DNA of 64,000 nt from Gammaproteobacteria bacterium (lineage in GTDB: Bacteria > Pseudomonadota > Gammaproteobacteria > Methylococcales > Methylomonadaceae). Below are positions 27,003 to 35,933 of this stretch, piece after piece. Where the stretch lies: NCBI GenBank assembly GCA_018830325.1, contig JAHJSQ010000133.1, positions 1-64,000 of the forward strand, given 5' to 3'. Numbering within the stretch: the first letter of the stretch is position 1; each line of letters begins with the position of its first letter. The notes under the pieces are model-generated. The model had not been told where the DNA came from and made no database searches. It was given only the letters and a program-made list of their open reading frames with translations. The position numbers were made by a program, and so were the translations under genes.

Positions 27003-27053
27003 GAAATTTTTTATTTTGACGGGCCTTGTCTTAACAAGGCAGGGAAAAGCATC

Positions 27054-30000
27054 ATGAACGGTACGATTGGTATTTATAATAGATCGTTATTATGTTGGAC
27101 ATTGGGACTGTTATTCGGCTTACTTTTATCGATGCCGATCCGAGCGGATTTAGACCTTGCGCAAACACCGTTGTTTCTGACGCCTAGTGTCGATCCGAAC
27201 ATCATGTTCATTTTGGATGATTCGGGTTCGATGTTTTTTGAGGTGACACCAGACGAACTGGCCATGCTTATCAATTCTCCGCAATCTATAACCGGGTTTG
27301 TATTTCCACGCGCCAATAATGTTTACGGATCGGACTATTCACAAGGCTTTGTACAAGTCGCAACAGTTGATGACAATGACGCATACACTGCAAGAACGCG
27401 ATCATCTCAATTCAATTCAACTTATTACGATCCCTCGAAAACCTATATACCTTGGATAAAATATGACAACTCATATTACCCTAATGCTTCGATTACCTGT
27501 GCTTGGCATAATCCGGAAAATACAGGAAGCTGTCCTTCTGGCGACGTGACCGTGAATTCATTAGCTCGCAATTTAACGGAATACAACACCAATTACAATT
27601 CGAACAACTGGCGTAGCTGTAACAGCAGCGGAGATTGCGACTCGGATTCAAATCCTAAGTCATTTTGGCCAGCTACTTATTACTGGCATGACAGCGGCGA
27701 CGGCTGGAATTGGGGGGACTATACCCAGATCGAGATTCAATCCGGTACGGCATCTTATAGCGGTCATGGACGCGAAAACAGAACCGACTGTACTGGTGGT
27801 ATTTGTACTTATGCTCAAGAAATTCAAAATTTCGCCAATTGGTACACTTATTACCGCTCCCGTATTTTGGCTTCACGCGCAGGAATCGGCAAAGCTTTTG
27901 CGCAACAAGGGGGAAATATGCGGGTCGGTTACGGTGCAATCAATAAAGGTTCAAGCTCGGTAGACAATATCAATAATACTAGCACTATCGTTACAGGCGT
28001 TCGTCAATTCGATGCAAGCGGCCGGCAAACTTTTTTCAATCAACTTTATACTCGAGACATTCCAGCCTTAGGTACGCCGTTACGAAAGGCGCTCGACGAC
28101 GTCGGGCAATATTTTTCTCGAACCGATTCTCAAGGGCCTTGGAGCTCGACCCCTGGCTCTAGCGGCGGAACCGATCTTGAATGCCGCCATAGTTACACTA
28201 TTTTGATGACAGATGGATATTGGTCGGGAGGAAGCACTTACCAGGCCAGTACCAGTGGTGCGCGTGCCAATGTTGATAATTCAACAGGGCCCACGATTTC
28301 GGCACCTGACGGGACTTCTTTTCAGTACACTTCTGTCGATCCATTCAAGGATAGTTACAGTAATTCGTTAGCCGACATTGCAATGTATTACTGGAATCGC
28401 GATTTAAGAACCGATATCGAAAACTCTGTACCTATTTCTCCTCAAAATGAGGCTTTTTGGCAACACATGGTGACCTTCGGTGTTGGTTTAGGGGTTAGCG
28501 GCTCAGTCGATCCGCTGACGGCATTCGACGCAGCCAAAACGGGTACAGCTATTTCATGGCCTGATCCGGATCCGTCTGGGCCGGCTAATTGTAGCGGTAG
28601 CACATGTCAGGCACGCATGGATGACTTGCTGCATTCTGCCGTTAATAGCCGCGGCGGATTTTTCAGTGCAGCTGATCCGAATACGTTTGCCACGGAACTC
28701 AGTAATACCTTAAATAGTATCGTCGCTCGCACCGAAGGCTCCTCGGCCTCGGTCGCGACTAATTCGACCCGCCTGGATACCAATACCGTCGTCTATCAAG
28801 CCAAGTTCGACAGCCGCGATTGGACCGGTCAGTTTTTGGCCTTCAAGATCAATCCGAACGGCAGCATCAACCCGACACCGGAATGGGATGCCGGTCAAAA
28901 GGTGACTGCTCAAGGCCCGGTCGGACGATCGATATTCAGTTACAATCCGAGTACGCCCGGCGGCGTCGAATTTTTTCACGGCAATTTAAGCTCGACTCAG
29001 CAATCTCAATTGAGTGCACTGCAGGTTAATTATCTACGCGGTAATCAAAGCAATGAAATACAAAACGGCGGCACGTTTCGAAACCGTATCGGAACGAACC
29101 GTTTGTTGGGTGATTTAATCAATTCCGATCCTTGGTTCATCGGCGATATCAATTTCGGTTACAGCTTATTACCCGATACCGAAGGGGAGACTTATCTGAC
29201 TTATCGTAACAGCGCCGCGTACAAGACCAGAACGCCGCTAGTTGCAATCGGCGGCAACGCCGGTATGCTGCATGTTTTCAACGCTAACATCATAGGAACC
29301 AATGCCGGCAATGAAGTCTTCGCCTATGTACCGCATACGTTGTTTTCGGACAACAAGTTGGCTTCATTAACCGACCCGAACTACAACCACCAATATTTTG
29401 TCGACGGCTCGCCGATTGCCGGCGATGCCTATTTCGACGTCGATAATAACGGCTCCAAGGAGTGGCGTAATGTATTGGTCGGTACTTTAGGAGCGGGCGG
29501 CAAAGGCATTTTTGCTTTGGACACGACTTTTTTGAGTCCATCGGATAGTACTTATGAGACTGCTGAAGCTAGTTTTTCGGCGAATCGCGTCCTCTGGGAA
29601 ATTAACTCTACGACGACCGGTTTTGCCGATCTTGGCTTTACTCTTGGTCAAGCCTCGATCGTCAGAATGGCCAACGGCGAGTTTGCGGCGGTTTTCGGCA
29701 ACGGCTATAACAGCGCGAACCATAGAGCCGTTTTGTATATCGTCGATATCAAAACCGGAGCCTTGATCAAGTCATTTGACACCGGTGTCGGCAGTGCCGC
29801 CAATCCGAACGGCTTATCGACGCCGATCGCGATCGATGTGAACGGCGATCGTATCGTCGATGCCATTTATGCGGGCGATTTGCATGGCAATTTATGGAAA
29901 TTCGATGTCAGTAACAGCAATCCCAATAATTGGGATTATGGATTCAAGCAAGGAAACACCCCCAAGCCACTTTTTGTTGCGAAAGATGCCGGCGGCTCTG

Positions 30001-30773
30001 TGCAACCGATCACCGCGAAACCGCAAGCCGGGTTGCATCCGAACGGTGGAACTATGATTTATTTCGGTACCGGTAAATATTTTGAAACAGGTGACAATTC
30101 GGTTGTGAACCCACAAATGCAGACGTTTTATGGAATAAGGGACTCTTGTGTCAAGGCGGCGGGGGCTACCGGTAATTGCAATGATAATCCGGTCTCTGGA
30201 CGAGCCGATCTGCAGCAACAAGAAATCATCGTCGAAGGCGTTTTCGGTGATTTCGATGTCCGAGTGACCACGAAAAATGTCACTGATCTGACGAACTTTC
30301 TAAGCACTAAAGAAGGGTGGTATATGGATTTGGCCTTTCCCCTGAATACCCCGGCCGGCGAACGTGTCGTCAGTCAGGCCTTATTGCGGGCCGGACGCAT
30401 TATTTTCGTTACGTTGATTCCCGATGAATCGCCGTGCGGGTATGGCGGCGATAGCTGGTTAATGGAATTAGAGGCATTAACCGGTAACCGCCTCGATTTG
30501 ACGCCGTTTGATCTCAGCGGCGACGGCTATATCAACTTGGACGACATGGTGACTTTGTTGGATACCAATGAGGATGGACAAATCGATGAAGACGATGAGG
30601 CATTATCCGCCTCGGGTAAAAAATCGAAAGTGGGTATCATCAAGTCGCCCGGCGTAGTCGGTGCCGGCGAAGTCGAGTATAAATACACCAGTGGCTCGAC
30701 CGGTGAGTTGGAAACGACACTGGAGTCGGTCGAAGGCGGTTCAGGAAGGCAATCTTGGCGGCAACTGCGTTAA
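27054..30773 (+). CDS. pilY1: PilY1-type pilus tip adhesin
   Basis: 1239 residues, exported by a signal peptide ending near IRADLD (about residue 31). It has a von Willebrand A-like region with a MIDAS motif DDSGSM at 55-60 and conserved TLGTPLRKALDDVG-like and ILMTDGYW segments. The C-terminal PilY1 beta-propeller follows (about 690-1110), with Ca-type loops such as DVNGDRIVDAIYAGD. Near the C-terminus two EF-hand/dockerin-like loops (DLSGDGYINLDD, DTNEDGQIDEDD, residues 1153-1182) are visible. PilY1 sits at the pilus tip and takes part in adhesion and surface sensing. The ATG at 27054 gives a proper signal peptide; the frame is open from 26907. Many Cys lie in the first half, implying disulfides. 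Confidence 0.93.
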   Translation: MNGTIGIYNRSLLCWTLGLLFGLLLSMPIRADLDLAQTPLFLTPSVDPNIMFILDDSGSMFFEVTPDELAMLINSPQSITGFVFPRANNVYGSDYSQGFVQVATVDDNDAYTARTRSSQFNSTYYDPSKTYIPWIKYDNSYYPNASITCAWHNPENTGSCPSGDVTVNSLARNLTEYNTNYNSNNWRSCNSSGDCDSDSNPKSFWPATYYWHDSGDGWNWGDYTQIEIQSGTASYSGHGRENRTDCTGGICTYAQEIQNFANWYTYYRSRILASRAGIGKAFAQQGGNMRVGYGAINKGSSSVDNINNTSTIVTGVRQFDASGRQTFFNQLYTRDIPALGTPLRKALDDVGQYFSRTDSQGPWSSTPGSSGGTDLECRHSYTILMTDGYWSGGSTYQASTSGARANVDNSTGPTISAPDGTSFQYTSVDPFKDSYSNSLADIAMYYWNRDLRTDIENSVPISPQNEAFWQHMVTFGVGLGVSGSVDPLTAFDAAKTGTAISWPDPDPSGPANCSGSTCQARMDDLLHSAVNSRGGFFSAADPNTFATELSNTLNSIVARTEGSSASVATNSTRLDTNTVVYQAKFDSRDWTGQFLAFKINPNGSINPTPEWDAGQKVTAQGPVGRSIFSYNPSTPGGVEFFHGNLSSTQQSQLSALQVNYLRGNQSNEIQNGGTFRNRIGTNRLLGDLINSDPWFIGDINFGYSLLPDTEGETYLTYRNSAAYKTRTPLVAIGGNAGMLHVFNANIIGTNAGNEVFAYVPHTLFSDNKLASLTDPNYNHQYFVDGSPIAGDAYFDVDNNGSKEWRNVLVGTLGAGGKGIFALDTTFLSPSDSTYETAEASFSANRVLWEINSTTTGFADLGFTLGQASIVRMANGEFAAVFGNGYNSANHRAVLYIVDIKTGALIKSFDTGVGSAANPNGLSTPIAIDVNGDRIVDAIYAGDLHGNLWKFDVSNSNPNNWDYGFKQGNTPKPLFVAKDAGGSVQPITAKPQAGLHPNGGTMIYFGTGKYFETGDNSVVNPQMQTFYGIRDSCVKAAGATGNCNDNPVSGRADLQQQEIIVEGVFGDFDVRVTTKNVTDLTNFLSTKEGWYMDLAFPLNTPAGERVVSQALLRAGRIIFVTLIPDESPCGYGGDSWLMELEALTGNRLDLTPFDLSGDGYINLDDMVTLLDTNEDGQIDEDDEALSASGKKSKVGIIKSPGVVGAGEVEYKYTSGSTGELETTLESVEGGSGRQSWRQLR

Positions 30774-30900
30774 TCTCATTCGGGACGGGCGTTCGCGCAT
30801 CGTCCCTGGATTGGCTTAAGAGCCGGCTAAATTGTAATGCTTCTTTAAAATTCAGCCGAAAACGTACGAATACAAACCTTTATTTTTTTGGTACTTGGAA

Positions 30901-31239
30901 ATGAAATTAACAACTCATACATTGGCAATCGTTTTTATTTTTCTTTCATCGTGGACGACGGCGGTCAACGCCGAAGACGTTTCAAAACAATTCTCCGGAA
31001 CGGTCATGGCTTTTGAAAGGGGCAAGAGCATGCTCAATATCGACGGAAAGACTTATCAAATCGATAATGAAGTCGTCTGGCATGAAAAAACTACAGACAA
31101 CAGCGCGAACGATATGTTGATTCGGCCGCTCATAGGCCGTTCCGGTTTTGAGAGTTTAATCGGTCAACGTATCAAGTTCTTAGTCGACGCCAATACGACC
31201 AATCCGCCGAGAATCGCGGAAATTTGGCGGGCCCAATGA
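30901..31239 (+). CDS. Small exported protein, PilY2-like
   Basis: 112 residues with a signal peptide (MKLTTHTLAIVFIFLSSWTT to about residue 25) and a small beta-rich mature part (FSGTVMAFERGKSMLNIDGKTYQID). Its position between pilY1 and pilE and its size match PilY2 of Pseudomonas, a small protein of fimbrial biogenesis; the call rests mostly on this synteny. The ATG at 30901 is preferred over an in-frame TTG at 30895. Confidence 0.65.
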   Translation: MKLTTHTLAIVFIFLSSWTTAVNAEDVSKQFSGTVMAFERGKSMLNIDGKTYQIDNEVVWHEKTTDNSANDMLIRPLIGRSGFESLIGQRIKFLVDANTTNPPRIAEIWRAQ

Positions 31240-31262
31240 TCTATAACCAATGAGGAGAGTCA

Positions 31263-31718
31263 TTGAATATTATGAAAACCACAAAAGGTTTTACGCTAAT
31301 CGAATTAATGATCACTGTTGCCGTGATCGGTATTTTGGCCGCAATTGCTTACCCAAGTTATCAAGACAGTGTGAGAAAATCCCGACGGGCCGATGCGAAA
31401 GCGTCTTTGTTGGGCTTGGCTAATGCCATGGAGCGGCATTTTACCGAGACGAATAGTTATTGTGACGCCGGCGGAGCAGGCGGCGCCAACACTTGTGGCG
31501 AAGCCACCAATGATACCGGCACACCCGGAATTTATAGCATTCCCGCTCAGACCGCGAATTTTTATAACATAACCATTAATGCTGCCACGGCGGCAACTTT
31601 CACACTGCATGCAGCGCCAACCGGCACCCATACCGATCCACTTTGCGGAACCTTATCGCTTACGCATACGGGAGTAAGGGGCGAAACGGGAACCGGTACG
31701 GTGGCGGAATGCTGGTAA
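31263..31718 (+). CDS. pilE: Type IV pilin PilE-like
   Basis: 151 residues. Prepilin leader ending in KG before FTLIELMITVAVIGILAAIAYPSYQDSVRKSRRADAK, the canonical N-terminal helix with Glu5. The C-terminal part contains Cys residues (YCDAGG, TCGEA, LCGTLS, ECW) suited to a disulfide loop. GAGGAG is five bases before a TTG at 31263 and fourteen before the ATG at 31272, so TTG is taken as the start. It closes the pilus cluster and is the PilE-type minor pilin, less probably the major pilin. Confidence 0.88.
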   Translation: MNIMKTTKGFTLIELMITVAVIGILAAIAYPSYQDSVRKSRRADAKASLLGLANAMERHFTETNSYCDAGGAGGANTCGEATNDTGTPGIYSIPAQTANFYNITINAATAATFTLHAAPTGTHTDPLCGTLSLTHTGVRGETGTGTVAECW

Positions 31719-31734
31719 CAAAGGCGTTTTTTCC

Positions 31735-31828
31735 GGTTCCCACGGTCCTCCGCTCGTCGTTCCGCTGTTTCCCAAGCTCCTGCTTGGGAAACCCGTACGC
31801 GAAGCTCAAGCTTCGCGAAGCAAAAAAC
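31735..31828. repeat. REP-type hairpins after pilE
   Basis: GTTCCCACGGTCCTCCG, TTCCCAAGCTCCTGCTTGGG and CGCGAAGCTCAAGCTTCGCG palindromes, the same types as at 8418-8757. The rest of the gap to 32083 shows no gene. Confidence 0.65.
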
Positions 31829-32083
31829 AGTTCCCATGATGGGTTTCTGCTTCGCTGCTAACTATCCTACTGCGAAATTCATCCCGCATGGTCAATTTTG
31901 CGTAGGATGAGTAGAGGCGGAAGCCAAAATCCATCGTTTCTCACCATGTTGCAGATTCTTCCGCCGGACGGGTTTAATTAATCCGTCCGACATGTTTTCT
32001 TGCCGTTTGCGGGGTTCGCTTGATGTTTTTTACCCAAATAGGCGTAAAATAACCATTCCAAGAATCACTTGAATTTTAGCGTT

Positions 32084-33076
32084 ATGACCGAATCCGCTCC
32101 GGACGAATACGATAGTCCTTGGAAAGAAGCCGTCGAGCGCTACTTTCCGGAATTCATGGCGTTTTATTTTGCGGATGCCGCGAATCTAATCGATTGGAAT
32201 CAGGCCTATACGTTTTTAGATCAAGAATTACGCGCGGTCGTTCGTGATGCGACATTAGGGAAACGCTTCGTCGATAAATTGGTCCAAGTGACGTTGCTCG
32301 ATGGCGATGAGCAATGGGTCTACATACATGTCGAAGTGCAGGGTACTAAGCAAATGCAATTTGCCAAGCGGATGTTTACCTATAATTACCGGATTTTCGA
32401 CCGTTATGATCGTCCCGTAGCAAGTTTGGCAGTGTTGGCGGACGAAAACCCCGGTTGGAAGCCCGATCGTTTCGGCTATAGTGTGCTAGGTAGCGAAACT
32501 ACGATTCGGTTTCCCGTCGCCAAAATTACCGATTATCATGATCGTTTGGAAGCTTTGTTGACCGACCATAATCCGTTTGCCATCGTGACGGCGGCCCAAA
32601 TTCTAACCCAACAAACGCGCGGAGATGATAGTTTCCGCTTTCAGGCCAAATGGCGTTTGATACGCTTGCTTTATGAGCGGGGTTGGGACAAGCAGCGTGT
32701 CATTGATCTATTTCAGGTAATCGACTGGATGATGAGACTGTCGAAAGAGCTGGAACGGCAATTGTGGCAAAATATTCATGAACTCGAGGAGCATGGCAAA
32801 ATGCAATATATATCAAGTGTGGAACGTATTGGCTTGGAAAAAGGCTTGGAAAAAGGCTTGGAAAAAGGCTTGGAAAAGGGCATAGAAAAAGGAAAGTTGG
32901 AGGCGGAGCAAAATACGCTCCGGCGCCAGATTTCCCGCCGGTTCAAAACCTTACCCGCTTGGGCGGATGATCGAATTGCACAGGCAAGTCGAAGTGAATT
33001 AGAGCAATGGCTGGATAATATTATCGATGCACCTACGATAGAAGCGGTGTTCGAGCCCGATAATTTGACACATTGA
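32084..33076 (+). CDS. Rpn/DUF4351-type PD-(D/E)XK nuclease family protein
   Basis: 330 residues from MTESAPDEYDSPWKEAVE. The WKEAVERYFPEFMAFYF start, the YIHVEVQG segment (E-x-Q of a PD-(D/E)XK core) and the C-terminal SRRFKTLPAWADDRIAQASRSELEQWLDNI domain fit the Rpn/YhgA-like recombination-promoting nuclease and DUF4351 proteins. A Gly-Leu-Glu-Lys repeat (five units, residues ~250-269) is encoded by five near-exact 12 bp tandem copies at 32831-32890. The upstream TTG at 32069 is an alternative start. It stands alone beside an intron remnant. In vivo function is uncertain; some relatives have been described in phage defence and in RecA-independent recombination. Confidence 0.8.
   Translation: MTESAPDEYDSPWKEAVERYFPEFMAFYFADAANLIDWNQAYTFLDQELRAVVRDATLGKRFVDKLVQVTLLDGDEQWVYIHVEVQGTKQMQFAKRMFTYNYRIFDRYDRPVASLAVLADENPGWKPDRFGYSVLGSETTIRFPVAKITDYHDRLEALLTDHNPFAIVTAAQILTQQTRGDDSFRFQAKWRLIRLLYERGWDKQRVIDLFQVIDWMMRLSKELERQLWQNIHELEEHGKMQYISSVERIGLEKGLEKGLEKGLEKGIEKGKLEAEQNTLRRQISRRFKTLPAWADDRIAQASRSELEQWLDNIIDAPTIEAVFEPDNLTH
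32831..32890 (+). repeat. 12 bp in-frame tandem repeat (5 units)
   Basis: Four exact or nearly exact GGCTTGGAAAAA units and one GGCATAGAAAAA unit. The period is a multiple of three, so changes in number would keep the frame and only lengthen a charged linker between nuclease and C-terminal domains. Confidence 0.9.
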
Positions 33077-33139
33077 TAGCTGTATTTCGTTGCGCTTGGC
33101 GATAGATTTTCGATTGCGCGATTGAATCTACCCACCTAC

Positions 33140-33382
33140 ACAGGGTCGGTGTAACGGGGTTGCGCCCGTTACCTCTCCCACACCACCGGACATGAGGTTT
33201 TCCGCATTCGGCGGTTGAACCCAGTGACCTCAGGTGGTCACAAAATCCGATGGAAGCCATAATCCCCAGCGTCGTTTCAACCTGGCATTATTGAGTACCG
33301 TATGCAGCGTCGAACTTCTTGCCATCCGCCAGTCGCCTACCGAGACACTGGTTTGGCGCGGATGGTACGGTTTAGCTTTTAG
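33140..33382 (-). mobile_element. 3' remnant of a group II intron
   Basis: Read on the minus strand, an open frame (VSVGDWRMARSSTLHTVLNN to the stop at 33230) resembles the very C-terminus of an intron-encoded reverse transcriptase (the GYWR.A.S....ALTN region). Fifteen bases after its stop is a 32-nt domain V-like hairpin (33183-33214) with five lower base pairs, a bulge and a GAAA-type loop, followed by a domain VI-like stem (33151-33172). The rest of the intron is missing: the R2 copy begins immediately at 33383. Identification is from structure and spacing only. Confidence 0.65.
33230..33382 (-). pseudogene. Truncated intron-encoded reverse transcriptase, C-terminal stub
   Basis: About 45 codons of the maturase C-terminus survive, ending WGLWLPSDFVTT. 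The 5' part is absent, replaced by repeat R2. No start codon belongs to it. Confidence 0.55.
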
Positions 33383-33551
33383 CCTAAAAAGAGCAGTTGG
33401 TAAGTGTTGTAGACCGTTCGTGCTGAGCCAAGTCGAAGCATGAAGAGTCTACAACACTTACACAGGGTTGGTGAAGCCTCAAACTACCGTTCACCCTTCG
33501 ACAGGGCTCAGGGCGAACGCTAGTTTGAAGCTTTCAACTGCTCTTTTTAGG
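33383..33551 (-). repeat. Repeat family R2, copy 2 (inverted relative to copy 1)
   Basis: 169 bp bounded by CCTAAAAAGAGCAGTTG and its complement. The GTGTTGTAGACC palindrome comes first and the CAAACTACCGTTC palindrome second. With the intron remnant it explains most of the 33077-33765 gap; 33552-33765 shows only a short GTACGC palindrome. Confidence 0.85.
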
Positions 33552-33765
33552 TTTTAGGCGTTTTAGGGCGTTCATGCTGCCTCGATGCCAACGTTGCCAG
33601 AAGCATTTACGCATGAGGGCACGTTAAACTCATGTGGTGCTACTATGGTACGCGTAGCGTACCCCTACAGCCTTTATCAATATCGTTCCGATGGTTGAAA
33701 TGCCTTGCTTAGCAGGCAATAGAAATGCTTAAACTATTAACGCGAACATAGCCATTTGAAAGGCT

Positions 33766-35859
33766 CTATGCGGCTAGCAGTAATTGCTTGAATTCGTCGG
33801 CCGTGCCCGGCGGACTAAAATAGTACCCTTGATAATTCGGACATCCCAACGATTTGAGCAATTCGAGTTGATCCAGAGTTTCAACCCCTTCGGCCACAAC
33901 TTCCAATCCCATATGCCTCGCCATCGCAATAATCGTATCGACGATTGACGCATCATCCTTTTCGGTACACATATCCTGAATGAAAGTTCGGTCGATTTTC
34001 AGAACATTCACCGGCAAACGTTTGATATAGCGCAACGACGAATATCCGGTACCGAAATCGTCGATCGAGAAACGAATACCTAAACCATGAAGATCTCGCA
34101 TAATTTCTATGGCCTTATCCAAATCGTAAATTACGATATTTTCGGTAATTTCCATTTCCAGGCAATGCGCCGGTACCCCGGTTTTTTTCACGACTCGTTC
34201 TATACCGGCGGTAAAATCGGTATCTCTGAATTGGCGCGGACTAATATTGATGCAAAGATGATAATTGTCTTTCCAAATACCTTCAGCGACCCATTGAGCC
34301 AATTGGTAACAGGCGGTTTCGAATACCCATTGACCGACAATCGAAATCAACGCACTGCTTTCCAATACCGAAATGAATTCATCGGGGGCAATAATACCCA
34401 GTTCGGGATGATTCCAACGAATCAGCACTTCAGCACCGCTGACCTGTCCGTTGTCGATATTGACTTGCGCTTGATAATAAAGCCGAAACTGGCGCTCCTC
34501 GATCGCTTTGCGCAATGCCACTTCCAGCTTTAATTGCCGACTCACCGCATCACTCATACCCTGCTTGTAAAAAGCGATGCCGTTGCGACCTTGCGCTTTA
34601 GCATGATACATCGCAGTATCGGCATGTTGAATCAATTCGTGCGAACCGCCTTCGAGTAACGGAAATAATGCAATACCGATGCTCGCAGTCACTTGAATTC
34701 TGTGGCTTTCGGCATGAATAATCTTAGCGATGTCCTGGCGGGATTTTTCGGCGATTTCTCCCGCTTTTTCAGCCGCCTTTGCTTTGTCGATAGGTAATCC
34801 GCTCAAAATAATAATGAACTCATCTCCGCCCAATCTTGCCACGACATCATCGCGGCGGACATTGGCTTTTAATGCCAATGCAATCTGCATCAATACTGAA
34901 TCGCCGGCAAGATGGCCCAGGGTATCGTTGATTTTTTTAAAATGATCCAGATCGATAAACAAAACCGCGCCTGTTTCATTATGCCGCAACGCCCTTGCAA
35001 TTTCTCGCTCGAGTTCATTATGTAATTGTGTTCGATTGATTAAGCCGGTCAATGAATCATGATAGGCCAAAAACTCGATTTTTTCCTGAACTCTTTTATA
35101 TTCGCTGATATCGCGAATGATCGTGGAAAAAAAAGCAACGCCGCCAAATTCCCCAAAATGCGAAAGTAAAACCTGGGATACCGGTATCGCATCCTTACTT
35201 CGCGTCAACAACTCGGTTTCACCGCACCATTGCCCCTTGCGAATTGCATTCGGAATCGCTTCGGAACGAATGATTTTCGCGCATTCAATCGGGTAAAAGT
35301 CGGTCAAGCGTAACTCGGATAAATTTTGATCTTGACTAAACCCCAATAGCTTTCTACCGGCGCAATTCATATATTGAGCGAAACAGTCTGCATCGAAAAT
35401 AGCCACCATATCGGGTGTCGCTTCCAATATTGACATCAGACGCTGCTGCATATCGGTCGCTTGTTTTTTCTCAAGAAAATGCAACCAATCGCGCATGACC
35501 CGTCTAATCACATGGGTTATATCCGCTAAGGCACTTTCGGTTTTGACCAAGTAATCCCAAGCACCGGCGTTCATCGAATGCATCGCCGGCGTAGCATCGT
35601 CCGGCCCGGTCAAAATCACAACAGGACAATCCAAATGATCGACATGACCGGAAAGTAAATCGGTTGCCAAACCATCAGGCAGAAAAAAATCGATCAACAT
35701 AAGGTCGGGATGTTTATCATTAAGGCACTCGCGCGCTTTTTGCAAATTTTCAGCAATCGTCAAACGGTAACCCGTCTCATTTTCCAACGTATTCTTAATG
35801 AGCTCGACATAAACACGATTATCCTCGACCAATAAGATATTGAGTTCCTGTTTATCCAT
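33766..35859 (-). CDS. Response regulator with PAS, GGDEF and EAL domains
   Basis: Dual-domain cyclic di-GMP enzyme of 697 residues. Order: receiver (1-125, phosphoacceptor Asp57 in LIDFFLPDG), PAS (~140-255), GGDEF (~265-430) and EAL (~440-695). The cyclase motif GGDEF is intact and is preceded by an RxxD inhibitory site (RRDD VVARL). In the EAL domain the signature reads EVL, an accepted variant, and the other metal and catalytic residues (NISPRQF, EITEN, IDDFGTGYSSL, KID, AEGVE, QGYYF) are present, so phosphodiesterase activity is plausible. It lies 74 bp after an HDOD gene in the same direction. The cognate kinase is not adjacent. Confidence 0.92.
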   Translation of the reverse strand: MDKQELNILLVEDNRVYVELIKNTLENETGYRLTIAENLQKARECLNDKHPDLMLIDFFLPDGLATDLLSGHVDHLDCPVVILTGPDDATPAMHSMNAGAWDYLVKTESALADITHVIRRVMRDWLHFLEKKQATDMQQRLMSILEATPDMVAIFDADCFAQYMNCAGRKLLGFSQDQNLSELRLTDFYPIECAKIIRSEAIPNAIRKGQWCGETELLTRSKDAIPVSQVLLSHFGEFGGVAFFSTIIRDISEYKRVQEKIEFLAYHDSLTGLINRTQLHNELEREIARALRHNETGAVLFIDLDHFKKINDTLGHLAGDSVLMQIALALKANVRRDDVVARLGGDEFIIILSGLPIDKAKAAEKAGEIAEKSRQDIAKIIHAESHRIQVTASIGIALFPLLEGGSHELIQHADTAMYHAKAQGRNGIAFYKQGMSDAVSRQLKLEVALRKAIEERQFRLYYQAQVNIDNGQVSGAEVLIRWNHPELGIIAPDEFISVLESSALISIVGQWVFETACYQLAQWVAEGIWKDNYHLCINISPRQFRDTDFTAGIERVVKKTGVPAHCLEMEITENIVIYDLDKAIEIMRDLHGLGIRFSIDDFGTGYSSLRYIKRLPVNVLKIDRTFIQDMCTEKDDASIVDTIIAMARHMGLEVVAEGVETLDQLELLKSLGCPNYQGYYFSPPGTADEFKQLLLAA

Positions 35860-35933
35860 AACCTGTTACCTGTTTTTGTAATACTTGTCGATGGGTAATG
35901 AGAATACTAACTTTCCGGTATTTGACATTACGA

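Noticed and set aside
32069-33076. Calling the Rpn-like protein a transposase.
   Set aside because: Family labels often say transposase, but the visible core is a PD-(D/E)XK nuclease and there are no terminal repeats around the gene.
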